Positions 1 through 4,891 of a stretch of DNA of 5,202 nucleotides are shown in pieces. Below the pieces are notes generated by a model. That model worked only from the letters and a program-made list of their open reading frames with translations, had not been told where the DNA came from and did not search any database. The position numbers and the translations under genes are program-made. The first letter of the stretch is position 1. Every line of letters starts with the position of its first letter. The stretch is from JAZDEL01 sp043820655 (lineage in GTDB: Archaea; Iainarchaeota; Iainarchaeia; Iainarchaeales; JAZDEL01): assembly GCA_043820655.1 (NCBI GenBank), contig JBDRDO010000051.1, forward strand, positions 1 to 5,202. The letters run 5' to 3'.

Positions 1-90
1 TCCACTCCCGCTTATGCAACAGCAGGCAGTCAGGCACAATGTGCATTAATTCGCACCAAACCCCTGAAAACCCCGCAATGCAAAAAATAA
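1..90 (+). CDS. Possible C-terminal end of an upstream gene (partial, uncertain)
   Basis: Frame 1 is open from the left edge to a TAA at 88-90, giving 29 residues that end in PLKTPQCKK. The tail is polar and basic with two cysteines and matches no family I recognise. Codon choice (frequent GCA, AAA, CCC) is compatible with the other genes here but does not decide the question. A competing frame (codons starting at base 3) is open to a TAA at 195-197, and a 24-codon minus-strand frame (104 down to 30) also exists, so this assignment is tentative. A 6-bp hairpin (112-129) lies 21 bases after the stop, which fits a gene end. Sequence upstream of the window would settle it. Confidence 0.3.
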   Translation, partial: STPAYATAGSQAQCALIRTKPLKTPQCKK

Positions 91-193
91 GCCATCTTTC
101 TCATAACCTCCGTAAGCAGTTCAGCTTACTTAAACGGTTAACTGATAAAACTAAGGGGAAAGCGCTTTTAATAATGTCGTTTTTCAGTCGAGC
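91..193. other. Short intergenic region between apparently convergent 3' ends
   Basis: This 103-base stretch lies between the putative plus-strand stop at 90 and the stop of the minus-strand gene at 194. It holds a perfect inverted repeat, GTAAGC (112-117) and GCTTAC (124-129) with a 6-base loop, a plus-strand T5 run (180-184), and the promoter-like 16-base repeat at 157-172. A T6 run on the minus strand (87 down to 82) lies just beyond. Archaeal termination relies mainly on T-rich tracts, so the T runs are possible but weak termination signals for the two converging genes. I see no convincing coding sequence. Confidence 0.4.
157..172 (+). repeat. 16-base promoter-like repeat, copy 1
   Basis: GGAAAGCGCTTTTAAT is identical to the sequence at 2019-2034 upstream of secF. 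It contains the palindrome AAAGCGCTTT (159-168) and a TATA-like CTTTTAAT (165-172) preceded by a purine-rich BRE-like GGAAAG. Read as a plus-strand promoter it would start RNA near 195, antisense to the 3' end of the minus-strand gene, with no convincing reading frame after it. Under an alternative frame-3 reading of bases 3-197 this copy would be inside coding sequence. Confidence 0.5.
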
Positions 194-712
194 TTAAATA
201 TTTTCAACAACCGCAACTATGCAGCACGTTTCGGGTGTTTCAATATTGCATTCACAATTTCTGAATTGCCAAATCCAACTGAAATAATACTGCTCTAATG
301 TTTTTTCCATCCTATTTGACTGCTCGCAGATTACGAGGAGCTTCGTACTAATTTTGGATGTGCCCTTGTATGTGAACATGCGCCCCGGCATATCCAAATC
401 AGTGAACTTTTTATTGTTAACAAAGTCTCCTCCAAGAACACATACTTGATCTTCACCTAAGGCGCTTGTTGCGTTTGCAAGGTTTCTTGAGAACAATGAA
501 TCTCCGTTATTCCAAACAATTGTTTGTGTCTTTTCGGAGATGCCGATGTTATTTGCCAGGTTTTTTAATTTGCCGATAACTATAACTGAGTTGTCTGGAT
601 CTGTTACTCCGCCGCATCCAAAGCATATTGTTGATAAAACTAACGCAATAACTGCCAATATAATTACAATCATAGCAGCGATTTGGAATTTGCCCATTCC
701 TTTAAATGCCAT
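194..712 (-). CDS. Membrane-anchored, cysteine-rich exported protein of unknown function
   Basis: 172 residues from the ATG at 712. A TTG directly upstream (715) is an alternative, but the ATG sits about 8 bases after the transcription start predicted from a TATA-like box at 750-743, so it is preferred. Residues 1-10 are short and basic, and residues 11-30 form one strong hydrophobic helix, an N-terminal anchor or uncleaved signal. CFGCGG follows (Cys30, Cys33); the residues before these cysteines do not make a good lipobox. The rest is a soluble, probably extracytoplasmic domain with six more cysteines: Cys91, Cys129, a CEC (153, 155) and a CC (163, 164) near the C-terminus. The even number suggests disulfides or metal binding, which is inference. 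I recognise no family. The gene is divergent from the MNT-HEPN pair and shares a 130-base spacer with it. The defined membrane helix, long open frame and well-placed promoter support a real gene. Confidence 0.72.
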   Translation of the reverse strand: MAFKGMGKFQIAAMIVIILAVIALVLSTICFGCGGVTDPDNSVIVIGKLKNLANNIGISEKTQTIVWNNGDSLFSRNLANATSALGEDQVCVLGGDFVNNKKFTDLDMPGRMFTYKGTSKISTKLLVICEQSNRMEKTLEQYYFSWIWQFRNCECNIETPETCCIVAVVENI

Positions 713-742
713 CAAACCACTTCAATAGTTTGCCCAAAGCCC

Positions 743-750
743 TTATTTAA
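743..750 (-). promoter_or_regulatory. TATA box of the minus-strand Cys-rich gene
   Basis: On the minus strand bases 750-743 read TTAAATAA, preceded by GGAACA as a possible BRE. Its centre is about 34 bases from the ATG at 712, which predicts a start near 720 and a leader of about 8 bases. No Shine-Dalgarno is present before the ATG, as expected for a nearly leaderless archaeal transcript. Confidence 0.5.
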
Positions 751-785
751 TGTTCCTTTTTTGTTAGCCGGCGCATGCCATTCCC

Positions 786-839
786 CTATTGTTTTCCCCC
801 CTGAACAAAACGTTTTTATATGTGAACAACTACTATTGT
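786..839 (+). promoter_or_regulatory. Operator-like repeats around the MNT-HEPN promoter
   Basis: Small repeats surround the TATA box. TGAACAA occurs at 802-808 and again at 823-829, a 21-base period or two helical turns on the same DNA face. CTATTGT occurs at 786-792 and 833-839, outside that pair. A perfect palindrome, AAAACGTTTT (807-816), runs into the TATA box. This layout resembles a repressor site. The winged-helix domain of the gene that follows is an obvious candidate binder, but this is inference. In 130 bases about one 7-base repeat is expected by chance, so the arrangement counts for more than any single match. Confidence 0.35.
813..821 (+). promoter_or_regulatory. TATA box of the MNT-HEPN operon
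   Basis: TTTTTATAT is centred at 817, 26 bases before the ATG at 843. That is the normal archaeal distance from TATA box to transcription start, so the mRNA is probably leaderless. This also decides the start codon: an in-frame TTG at 789 lies upstream of the promoter and cannot be used from it. Confidence 0.65.
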
Positions 840-842
840 CTC

Positions 843-1400
843 ATGGCAGGCATAGATTTTCTTAATAAAGATGCCTTCAGGCTGCTGGAGCTTCTTCTGG
901 ACAAAAAATACTACTTAAGGGAGCTTGCCGAAAAAACAGGCATGGCTCCAAGTAGTGTCCACAACATAATTGCCCTTCTAGCGGCCAGAAAGATTGTCAT
1001 TGCGGAGAGCCAAAAGAACAGGAAATTTTTCAGATTGAATTATGGCAGCCCTTTAACAGCCAGCATTATGAAAACCATTTTTGTGGACAAAATAACCTCT
1101 GCAAAAGCATTCAAAAAACTTGTGAAATTGCAGCCAATAGGCATATATCTCTTCGGTACAGCAGCCAGCGGAAAAATGTCTGGCGGCAGCGACATAGATT
1201 TGGCGATTTACTTTGAGGAAAAGCCCGGCTCACTTTTAATCAGTCAGATAAAGAGGGAATTAAGCAACGAGCTGAAAATGGAAGTGCAGTTAATAGTATT
1301 GACAAAAACCAGGGTCGCTTCAATGGAACGCGGGAAAACCGAACTCCTGCAGCAGATAAAAAACAAATCAATCGTGCTTGAGGGCGATGGACTTGACTGA
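843..1400 (+). CDS. Winged-helix / minimal nucleotidyltransferase (MNT) protein
   Basis: 185 residues. Residues about 8-66 form a winged helix-turn-helix: YYLRELAEKTGMAPSSVHNII (23-43) supplies the two core helices and KKIVIAESQ-like residues 49-65 the wing. Residues about 97-155 form a pol-beta-superfamily MNT domain with the signature FGTAASG (104-110) followed by GGSDIDLAIYF (114-124). Asp117 and Asp119 are the DxD metal ligands. MNT proteins transfer nucleotides and, in MntA-HepT systems, AMPylate and neutralise the partner HEPN toxin. Two positions are unusual: the normal GS of the first motif is GT (Thr106), and the third acidic residue expected in the following strand (V-D-L in many relatives) is Gln149, with Glu147 as the nearest acid. 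Activity may be altered. The stop overlaps the HEPN start by 14 bases, so the pair is translationally coupled. The DNA-binding domain suggests autoregulation. The family call is firm; the biochemical role is inferred. Confidence 0.85.
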   Translation: MAGIDFLNKDAFRLLELLLDKKYYLRELAEKTGMAPSSVHNIIALLAARKIVIAESQKNRKFFRLNYGSPLTASIMKTIFVDKITSAKAFKKLVKLQPIGIYLFGTAASGKMSGGSDIDLAIYFEEKPGSLLISQIKRELSNELKMEVQLIVLTKTRVASMERGKTELLQQIKNKSIVLEGDGLD

Positions 1401-1893
1401 AGTTGACGAGTGCTTTGAGAAGGGCCTCCTTAAAGAGGGCGCCAGGAGCAAAAAATTTGCGCTGCAGGACATTGCTCAGGCGGAATTTTTTCTCAATGAA
1501 AGCTTTGACCTCATAAGCATTCAGAAAAAGGAAATGGCAGCAATTGCAATGTACAATGCCGCATTTCATGCCGCCAGGGCGCTGCTTTATTTGGGCGGGA
1601 TAAAGGAAAGGAGCCACTATTGCATGCAGAAATATCTGGAGGCGAATTTTTGCAAAAAAGGAATGCTCAGCCAGGAAGAGCTGTCATTATTCGACCTGTT
1701 GCGGGGAATAAGGCAGGAAGTCCAGTACAACGTCACGAAAATAAAGTTTGAAGAAAACCTTGATGAATTGTACGACAAAACGGAAAAATTCATAGAAACA
1801 GTACAAAAGATTGTCAAATCCCGGGGCGCACAAAACCATGGGGAAAAGACCGTTAAACCTAACGGGGAAGCCCCGCGTGGAGTTGTAAAATAA
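1387..1893 (+). CDS. HEPN-domain protein, UPF0332-like partner of the MNT
   Basis: 168 residues from ATG 1387, inside the last 14 bases of the MNT gene. A weak GAGGG lies two bases before it, and an in-frame TTG at 1378 is less likely. Residues about 3-20 carry the CFEKGLLKE lead-in seen in archaeal MNT partners. Residues about 24-145 form the helical HEPN bundle with the UPF0332-type signature YNAAFHAARALLYLGG (56-71), a conserved-type H77 (RSHYC), and RQEVQYN (109-115) where relatives have R-x(3)-DY. Family knowledge: HEPN proteins are often RNases or toxins using R-x(4-6)-H. Here no His follows Arg109 at that spacing, and Tyr114 occupies the spot, so RNase activity is doubtful. The last 22 residues are basic and look unstructured; their DNA holds strong inverted repeats. 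Coupling to the MNT gene supports a two-component complex. Toxin-antitoxin is the usual reading, with a nucleotide-binding regulatory pair as the alternative. Confidence 0.82.
   Translation: MDLTEVDECFEKGLLKEGARSKKFALQDIAQAEFFLNESFDLISIQKKEMAAIAMYNAAFHAARALLYLGGIKERSHYCMQKYLEANFCKKGMLSQEELSLFDLLRGIRQEVQYNVTKIKFEENLDELYDKTEKFIETVQKIVKSRGAQNHGEKTVKPNGEAPRGVVK
1822..1875 (+). other. Mutually exclusive hairpins in the 3' end of the HEPN gene
   Basis: CCGTTA (1850-1855) pairs perfectly with TAACGG (1860-1865) over an AACC loop. CGGGG (1863-1867) pairs with CCCCG (1871-1875) over AAG. The two share bases 1863-1865, so they exclude each other. A third option pairs CGGGGC (1822-1827) with GCCCCG (1870-1875). 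This switch-like set lies in codons for the low-complexity C-terminal tail, where the protein puts little constraint on the DNA. It could be an mRNA-stability or attenuation element for this operon; that is inference. Confidence 0.4.
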
Positions 1894-2000
1894 TGCATTA
1901 CCCGATATGCAAAGGCGAGCTTCTGCCAAAGCAGCACCGTAGACATAATCCCTGATAAGAAGGGCTTTGTTGTTAGTTCCAGGGTATAGTTGCGGTGCCT
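1894..2000 (+). other. Inverted-repeat-rich spacer, possible structured RNA
   Basis: Four pairings follow one another after the HEPN stop: TGCAT (1894-1898) with ATGCA (1907-1911); CTGC (1923-1926) with GCAG (1931-1934) over CAAA; GCACCG (1934-1939) with CGGTGC (1993-1998), extendable by three pairs that include G-U; and, nested inside it, CCCTG (1950-1954) with CAGGG (1980-1984). The nested long stem is the notable part. I recognise no known class: there is no tRNA cloverleaf, no convincing C/D boxes, and no ACA after the stem. It may be a 3' UTR structure of the HEPN mRNA, a small RNA, or chance pairing. Confidence 0.35.
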
Positions 2001-2018
2001 TCCCAATGCCCGCGCGCA

Positions 2019-2034
2019 GGAAAGCGCTTTTAAT
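2019..2034 (+). promoter_or_regulatory. Likely secFD promoter; 16-base repeat, copy 2
   Basis: GGAAAGCGCTTTTAAT, identical to 157-172, has a TATA-like CTTTTAAT (2027-2034) behind a purine-rich BRE-like stretch. Its centre is about 45 bases before the secF ATG, which predicts a start near 2057 and a leader of about 19 bases without a clear Shine-Dalgarno. A second AT-rich candidate, TTATCATA near 2042-2049, would give an almost leaderless mRNA. The two cannot be separated by eye. Confidence 0.5.
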
Positions 2035-2075
2035 CCTTATGTTATCATATTCTCTTTGAACGGGGCGCGATTTTC

Positions 2076-3152
2076 ATGGATTTTGACAAAATAGACATTT
2101 ACGGCACGCATTACAAGAAATACATAGCAATAGTTGCAGTGCTGTTCCTTGCCTGCCTTTTTATTGCATTTATTTACCCAGGGGTTCAGGAGGGCATCGA
2201 TTTGCGGGGCGGAACACTCTTAATTGTGCGCTCCGACACCTTAATTGACGCCGATTCCTTAGAAGCCGCGCTTAATGCACAGTTCCCGCTTGCGGATGTG
2301 CGCATAAGCTCAATTTCATCTCCCACAGGCGGGGCAGGAACAATAATTGAATTCGCGGAAAACACGGAATTAGGAACAGCGGACAAGCAGTTAAAATCGG
2401 CAAAAGAATTGCTTGCATCAGACCCTGCCGCGGCCTCGGCACAGGCAATTGCAATTATGAATTCCCTTTCCGCATATGTGCCCGTGCCCCCAACAACAAA
2501 CCTTGAGCCGGAACAAATATTGACCCTTGCAAACGACACACTTGCAAAGGCAAAGGAAGTTTTTGAAGTAAGGCTGCAGGAATTCATCCGCACTGAATTT
2601 TCACTGGGGAATGAGGTTGCATTCCAGAAGCGCGAAGTAGGGCCGGTGCTTGGCGAAACCTTTTATGCATCCGCACTAACAGTCGGAATTATAGGGTTCA
2701 TACTTGTGACAATCGTAATTTTTGCATTCTTCCGCGAATTTATACCCTCTGTTGCGGTTATTGCAGCAGCAATATTTGATATTTCATTCGCGCTTGCGGC
2801 AATGGCAATATTCGGCATTGCTCTCTCCCTTTCAAGCATTCCCGCACTTTTGATGCTTATAGGTTATTCGGTTGACACAGACATTATGCTGACCACGCGC
2901 CTCTTAAAGCGCAGGGAAGGTTCCCCGAAATCAAGGGCAATGAATTCAATGAAAACAGGCCTCACAATGACATTCACAACCCTTGCTGCTTTAACTGCAA
3001 TGCTCGTGCTTTCTTACTTCGGGCAGATTTTGATTGTGTTTGAAATCTCGGCAGTGCTTTTGTTCGGATTAATAGGGGATCTAATTTCAACATGGCTTAT
3101 GAACGCGCCCGTGCTTCTGTGGTATGCCGAGAAAAAGGAGGTGCACGCATGA
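2076..3152 (+). CDS. secF: Protein-export membrane protein SecF (archaeal type)
   Basis: 358 residues, a normal length for SecF. With SecD it forms an RND-superfamily complex that uses ion flow to aid late steps of export through the Sec channel. TM1 is at about 16-34, followed by GIDLRGGT (40-47), an exported domain to about 185, the conserved EVGPVLGETF (187-196), then TM2-TM6: about 199-218, 224-248, 252-270, 295-315 and 320-350. TM4 carries GYSVDTDIMLTTR (from 263), the SecF TM4 signature in its archaeal form, with acidic Asp267 and Asp269. This fixes the identity as SecF although GIDLRGG resembles the SecD N-terminal signature of bacteria. The ATG at 2076 begins MDFDKIDIYGTHYKK, a short cytoplasmic lead before TM1. 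Its TGA overlaps the secD ATG (ATGA), so the two are co-translated. A promoter lies at about 2019-2034. Confidence 0.93.
   Translation: MDFDKIDIYGTHYKKYIAIVAVLFLACLFIAFIYPGVQEGIDLRGGTLLIVRSDTLIDADSLEAALNAQFPLADVRISSISSPTGGAGTIIEFAENTELGTADKQLKSAKELLASDPAAASAQAIAIMNSLSAYVPVPPTTNLEPEQILTLANDTLAKAKEVFEVRLQEFIRTEFSLGNEVAFQKREVGPVLGETFYASALTVGIIGFILVTIVIFAFFREFIPSVAVIAAAIFDISFALAAMAIFGIALSLSSIPALLMLIGYSVDTDIMLTTRLLKRREGSPKSRAMNSMKTGLTMTFTTLAALTAMLVLSYFGQILIVFEISAVLLFGLIGDLISTWLMNAPVLLWYAEKKEVHA
3137..3143 (+). promoter_or_regulatory. Shine-Dalgarno sequence of secD
   Basis: GGAGGTG lies inside the last codons of secF and ends 5 bases before the ATG at 3149. It is fully complementary to the archaeal 16S rRNA tail and settles the secD start against longer in-frame options upstream (from 3092). 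Confidence 0.85.
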
Positions 3153-4816
3153 GGGAAATAGTGAAAAACCCGCGCATAATTCTGCTTGTTGCGCTCCTGC
3201 TTATGTCCTTCCTTCTTATCGGAATGAAAGGACTTGATCTGGGGGTTGATTTTAAGGGAGGGACAATGTTCCAGATACATCTTTCCGAGCCAGTTGATGA
3301 TGCCTCCCAGATGAACACAATCAAATCAATTATCCAGCAAAGGATGGACAGTTACGGTTTAAAGGACACCAAGGTAACCCCCTGGGGAAATGAATTTATA
3401 ATTGCGCAGATTGCGGAAACAGACCCCGATGCGATTGCCGAGCTTGAAACCCTTTTGCGCACGCAGGGAAAATTTGAGGCAACTTTGGACGGGGAAGTCC
3501 TGTTTGAGGGTTCGGATATAATTCAGATTGTTAAGGACCCGGGCAGGGGCTACGGTTTTAGGGAAGAGAATGATTCAATACGCTGGGACCTGCCATTCGT
3601 GCTTAAGCAGGAAGCCGCAAGGAAATTCTCCCACGCGGTATTTCACCGCTGCACTGCAACAGGATACGCTGAAGCAGGCGCGCAGTATGATTGTGATTCA
3701 ACTTACTTTTTTATTGACAGGCCTGTAAATTCAATAATTGTGATTTCATCCGCCCAATATGCGGAGGACAGCCAGGCCCTCCTTCTTGGAAACCGTTCCG
3801 AGGACATCACGCCAGGCACAGAAATAGAGGAGCTTTTCCTCAATGCCGCGCTTCCTTATTTCATTGTTGATGAAAATTTCTCCGCGGAAAATCTTGCCGA
3901 GCTTTCCTCTCTCCCTAATAATTACAAACAGGCAATAATCCTGCCCTCCCTTCCGCAGGAAATGAAGGAACAGCTTATTGCGCAGGGCCTCTCCTTGAAG
4001 GAAATAATTCCCGAAAGCGCTGGTTCAGTTGCATTTGATTCCGCAGGAAATCCCGTGAATTCGTTTGGCACCTCCACGCCCTGGGTATGGCAGGTTACAG
4101 GCGCACAGCAGACAATTGCACTAAGCCCGGGCATTACAGGCTGGGAGCCCTATGTTGCAACAGTGGAGGAGCAGAAGATTTTCGCTGATTTGTTCATTAC
4201 AGGCAGTGCGGAGAACATGGATGCCGCACAGTCGCATTTGCAAAACCTTACAATCCTGCTTGAAACAGGCTCTCTCCCCGTGCCGATTGACAACATCTCA
4301 AAGGAAACAATCTCCCCCCTGCTTGGGCAGGAGTTCCTGCAGAGCGTATTCCTGATAGGCATTGTTGCGCTTGTTGTGGTTTCCCTTGCAATATTCGTCC
4401 GCTACCGCAGGATTAAGCTGACAGTCCCTATTGCGGCAACAGGCCTTAGCGAGGTAATAATTATCCTCGGCTTCGCATCTTTAATAGACTGGAACCTTGA
4501 CCTTGCTGCAGTTGCTGGAATAATTGCCGCTGTGGGAACAGGGGTTGACGACCAGATTATAATCACGGATGAATTAATGCGCGGCGAGGAGGCAACTGCA
4601 GGCTCCCTGCTGAACAGGGTTAAGCGCGCCTTCTTCATTATAATGGCGGCAGCGGCAACAACAATCGCAACCATGCTCCCTATTATCATATTCGGCTTCG
4701 GTTTCGGCAAGCTTGTCGGTTTCGCAGTCACAACAATTGCCGGCGTGCTTATAGGTGTTTTCATCACCCGCCCCGCCTATGGTGAAATGGCAAAGGCAGT
4801 GCTTTCAAAGTACTGA
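3149..4816 (+). CDS. secD: Protein-export membrane protein SecD (archaeal type)
   Basis: 555 residues; partner of SecF in the complex that assists protein release and translocation at the Sec channel. TM1 is at about 9-28 and is followed by GVDFKGGT. A large exported domain (about 30-394) includes RMDSYGL and the ETGSLPVPID segment that precedes SPLLGQEF, both expected in SecD. TM2-TM6 lie at about 398-417, 427-448, 451-466, 496-515 and 520-541. TM4 carries GTGVDDQIIITDE (463-475), the archaeal SecD signature, with Asp467 and Asp468; the C-terminus ends ITRPAYGEMA. The only two cysteines in the protein, Cys168 and Cys182, lie 14 apart in the exported domain and could form a disulfide. The start is fixed by the Shine-Dalgarno at 3137-3143 and by the 4-base ATGA overlap with secF. 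No separate promoter is seen. The 75-base gap after the stop has only a weak T run (4825-4828). Confidence 0.93.
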   Translation: MREIVKNPRIILLVALLLMSFLLIGMKGLDLGVDFKGGTMFQIHLSEPVDDASQMNTIKSIIQQRMDSYGLKDTKVTPWGNEFIIAQIAETDPDAIAELETLLRTQGKFEATLDGEVLFEGSDIIQIVKDPGRGYGFREENDSIRWDLPFVLKQEAARKFSHAVFHRCTATGYAEAGAQYDCDSTYFFIDRPVNSIIVISSAQYAEDSQALLLGNRSEDITPGTEIEELFLNAALPYFIVDENFSAENLAELSSLPNNYKQAIILPSLPQEMKEQLIAQGLSLKEIIPESAGSVAFDSAGNPVNSFGTSTPWVWQVTGAQQTIALSPGITGWEPYVATVEEQKIFADLFITGSAENMDAAQSHLQNLTILLETGSLPVPIDNISKETISPLLGQEFLQSVFLIGIVALVVVSLAIFVRYRRIKLTVPIAATGLSEVIIILGFASLIDWNLDLAAVAGIIAAVGTGVDDQIIITDELMRGEEATAGSLLNRVKRAFFIIMAAAATTIATMLPIIIFGFGFGKLVGFAVTTIAGVLIGVFITRPAYGEMAKAVLSKY

Positions 4817-4855
4817 TTGCCCCTATTTTCAAATCCATTGTTCCAAACCCCAATC

Positions 4856-4863
4856 CTTAAATA
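4856..4863 (+). promoter_or_regulatory. TATA box of the downstream membrane-protein gene
   Basis: CTTAAATA is centred near 4860, about 32 bases before the ATG at 4892, which predicts a start near 4886 and a very short leader. GGTG at 4885-4888 could act as a Shine-Dalgarno only if transcription began slightly upstream. The box implies that this gene has its own transcript after secD. Confidence 0.55.
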
Positions 4864-4891
4864 CAAGAGGCGCGTATTATCTGCGGTGCCT

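Noticed and set aside
34..44. GCACA-A-TGTGC near-palindrome
   Set aside because: It is short, inside possible coding sequence, and not tied to any promoter; probably chance.
3..197. Plus-strand frame 3 open from base 3 to a TAA at 195-197
   Set aside because: It is the competing reading for the left edge. The product is basic and low in hydrophobic core, and the frame would run through the hairpin and the repeated promoter-like element. The frame-1 end at 90 is slightly preferred, but neither is proven.
1894..2000. C/D-box or H/ACA guide RNA
   Set aside because: CTGA occurs once, but no RTGATGA C box pairs with it, and no ACA follows the terminal stem at the required distance.
1617..2006. 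Minus-strand open frame of 129 codons across the HEPN 3' end and the spacer
   Set aside because: It is mostly the shadow of the well-supported HEPN gene, has unusual residue composition and no promoter or ribosome site, and shows no recognisable domain.
2186..2593. Minus-strand open frame opposite secF
   Set aside because: It is antisense to a conserved secF region, is rich in Ser/Ala from complementing GCA/GAA codons, and has no initiation signals.
4882..4891. TGCGGTGCCT repeated at 1991-2000 and 4882-4891
   Set aside because: A 10-base repeat is expected many times by chance in a window of this size, and the two contexts differ: one is in a stem of the spacer, the other directly before a start codon.
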